Below are positions 7,132 through 7,170 of a stretch of 7,170 nt of DNA, piece after piece. The stretch comes from an uncultured Flammeovirgaceae bacterium (GTDB lineage: Bacteria; Bacteroidota; Bacteroidia; Cytophagales; Cyclobacteriaceae). The translations under genes were made by a program, and so were the position numbers. The notes beneath the pieces are model-generated. The model did not search any database. It was not told the DNA's origin and worked only from the letters and a program-made list of their open reading frames with translations. How positions within the stretch are numbered: position 1 is the stretch's first letter; each line of letters begins with the position of its first letter. The stretch is taken from positions 1-7,170 of the forward strand of contig CAMLLI010000205.1 of NCBI GenBank assembly GCA_946480685.1. The letters are read 5' to 3'.

Positions 7132-7170
7132 TTAAAAGCTATCAGGTTTGATGGGATTCTGTATCCTGGT
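7132..7170 (-). CDS. Probable 3' end of an upstream gene (partial)
   Basis: In one minus-strand frame the right edge reads TRIQNPIKPDSF followed by TAA at 7134-7132, 14 bases before the terminator hairpin. A stop just before a terminator on the same strand is what the end of a gene looks like. The other two frames either stop early or run through the hairpin. Twelve residues are too few to name a product, and the upstream part lies outside the window. Confidence 0.45.
   Translation of the reverse strand, partial: TRIQNPIKPDSF

Overview
The window holds one complete minus-strand operon for the 2-oxoglutarate dehydrogenase complex, read from right to left: odhA/sucA (E1), odhB/sucB (E2), a small lipoprotein, a small outer-membrane-type protein, and lpd (E3). 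All five genes are on the minus strand. Gaps are 89, 31, -8 (overlap) and 10 bp. The operon starts at a Bacteroidota-type -7 promoter element near 7010-7017 and ends at a strong hairpin terminator at 1-55. At the right edge are a second minus-strand terminator (7083-7117) and what looks like the last 12 codons of an unrelated upstream gene.

The sequence suggests a member of Bacteroidota, possibly of the Cytophagales or Chitinophagales side, although the exact lineage cannot be read from this window. The reasons are: no start codon has a Shine-Dalgarno sequence and the bases before the starts are A/T-rich; a perfect TAnnTTTG box lies before the first gene; and the two small envelope genes resemble a protein pair that I recall only from Bacteroidota.

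E1 decarboxylates 2-oxoglutarate with ThDP. E2 takes the succinyl group on lipoyl-lysines and passes it to CoA. E3 reoxidises the lipoyl groups with FAD and NAD. All expected catalytic motifs are intact. E2 carries two tandem lipoyl domains. The lipoprotein and outer-membrane-type protein have no obvious link to the TCA cycle, and their place between E2 and E3 is the main oddity.

There is no gene-free stretch above 300 bases. The largest gaps are 4158-4246, which contains a long-loop hairpin, and 6992-7131, which contains the promoter and a terminator. I see no tRNA, rRNA, CRISPR array, insertion sequence or sign of recent transfer. This is mostly ordinary core-metabolism DNA; I do not see a new defence, mobile or regulatory system.
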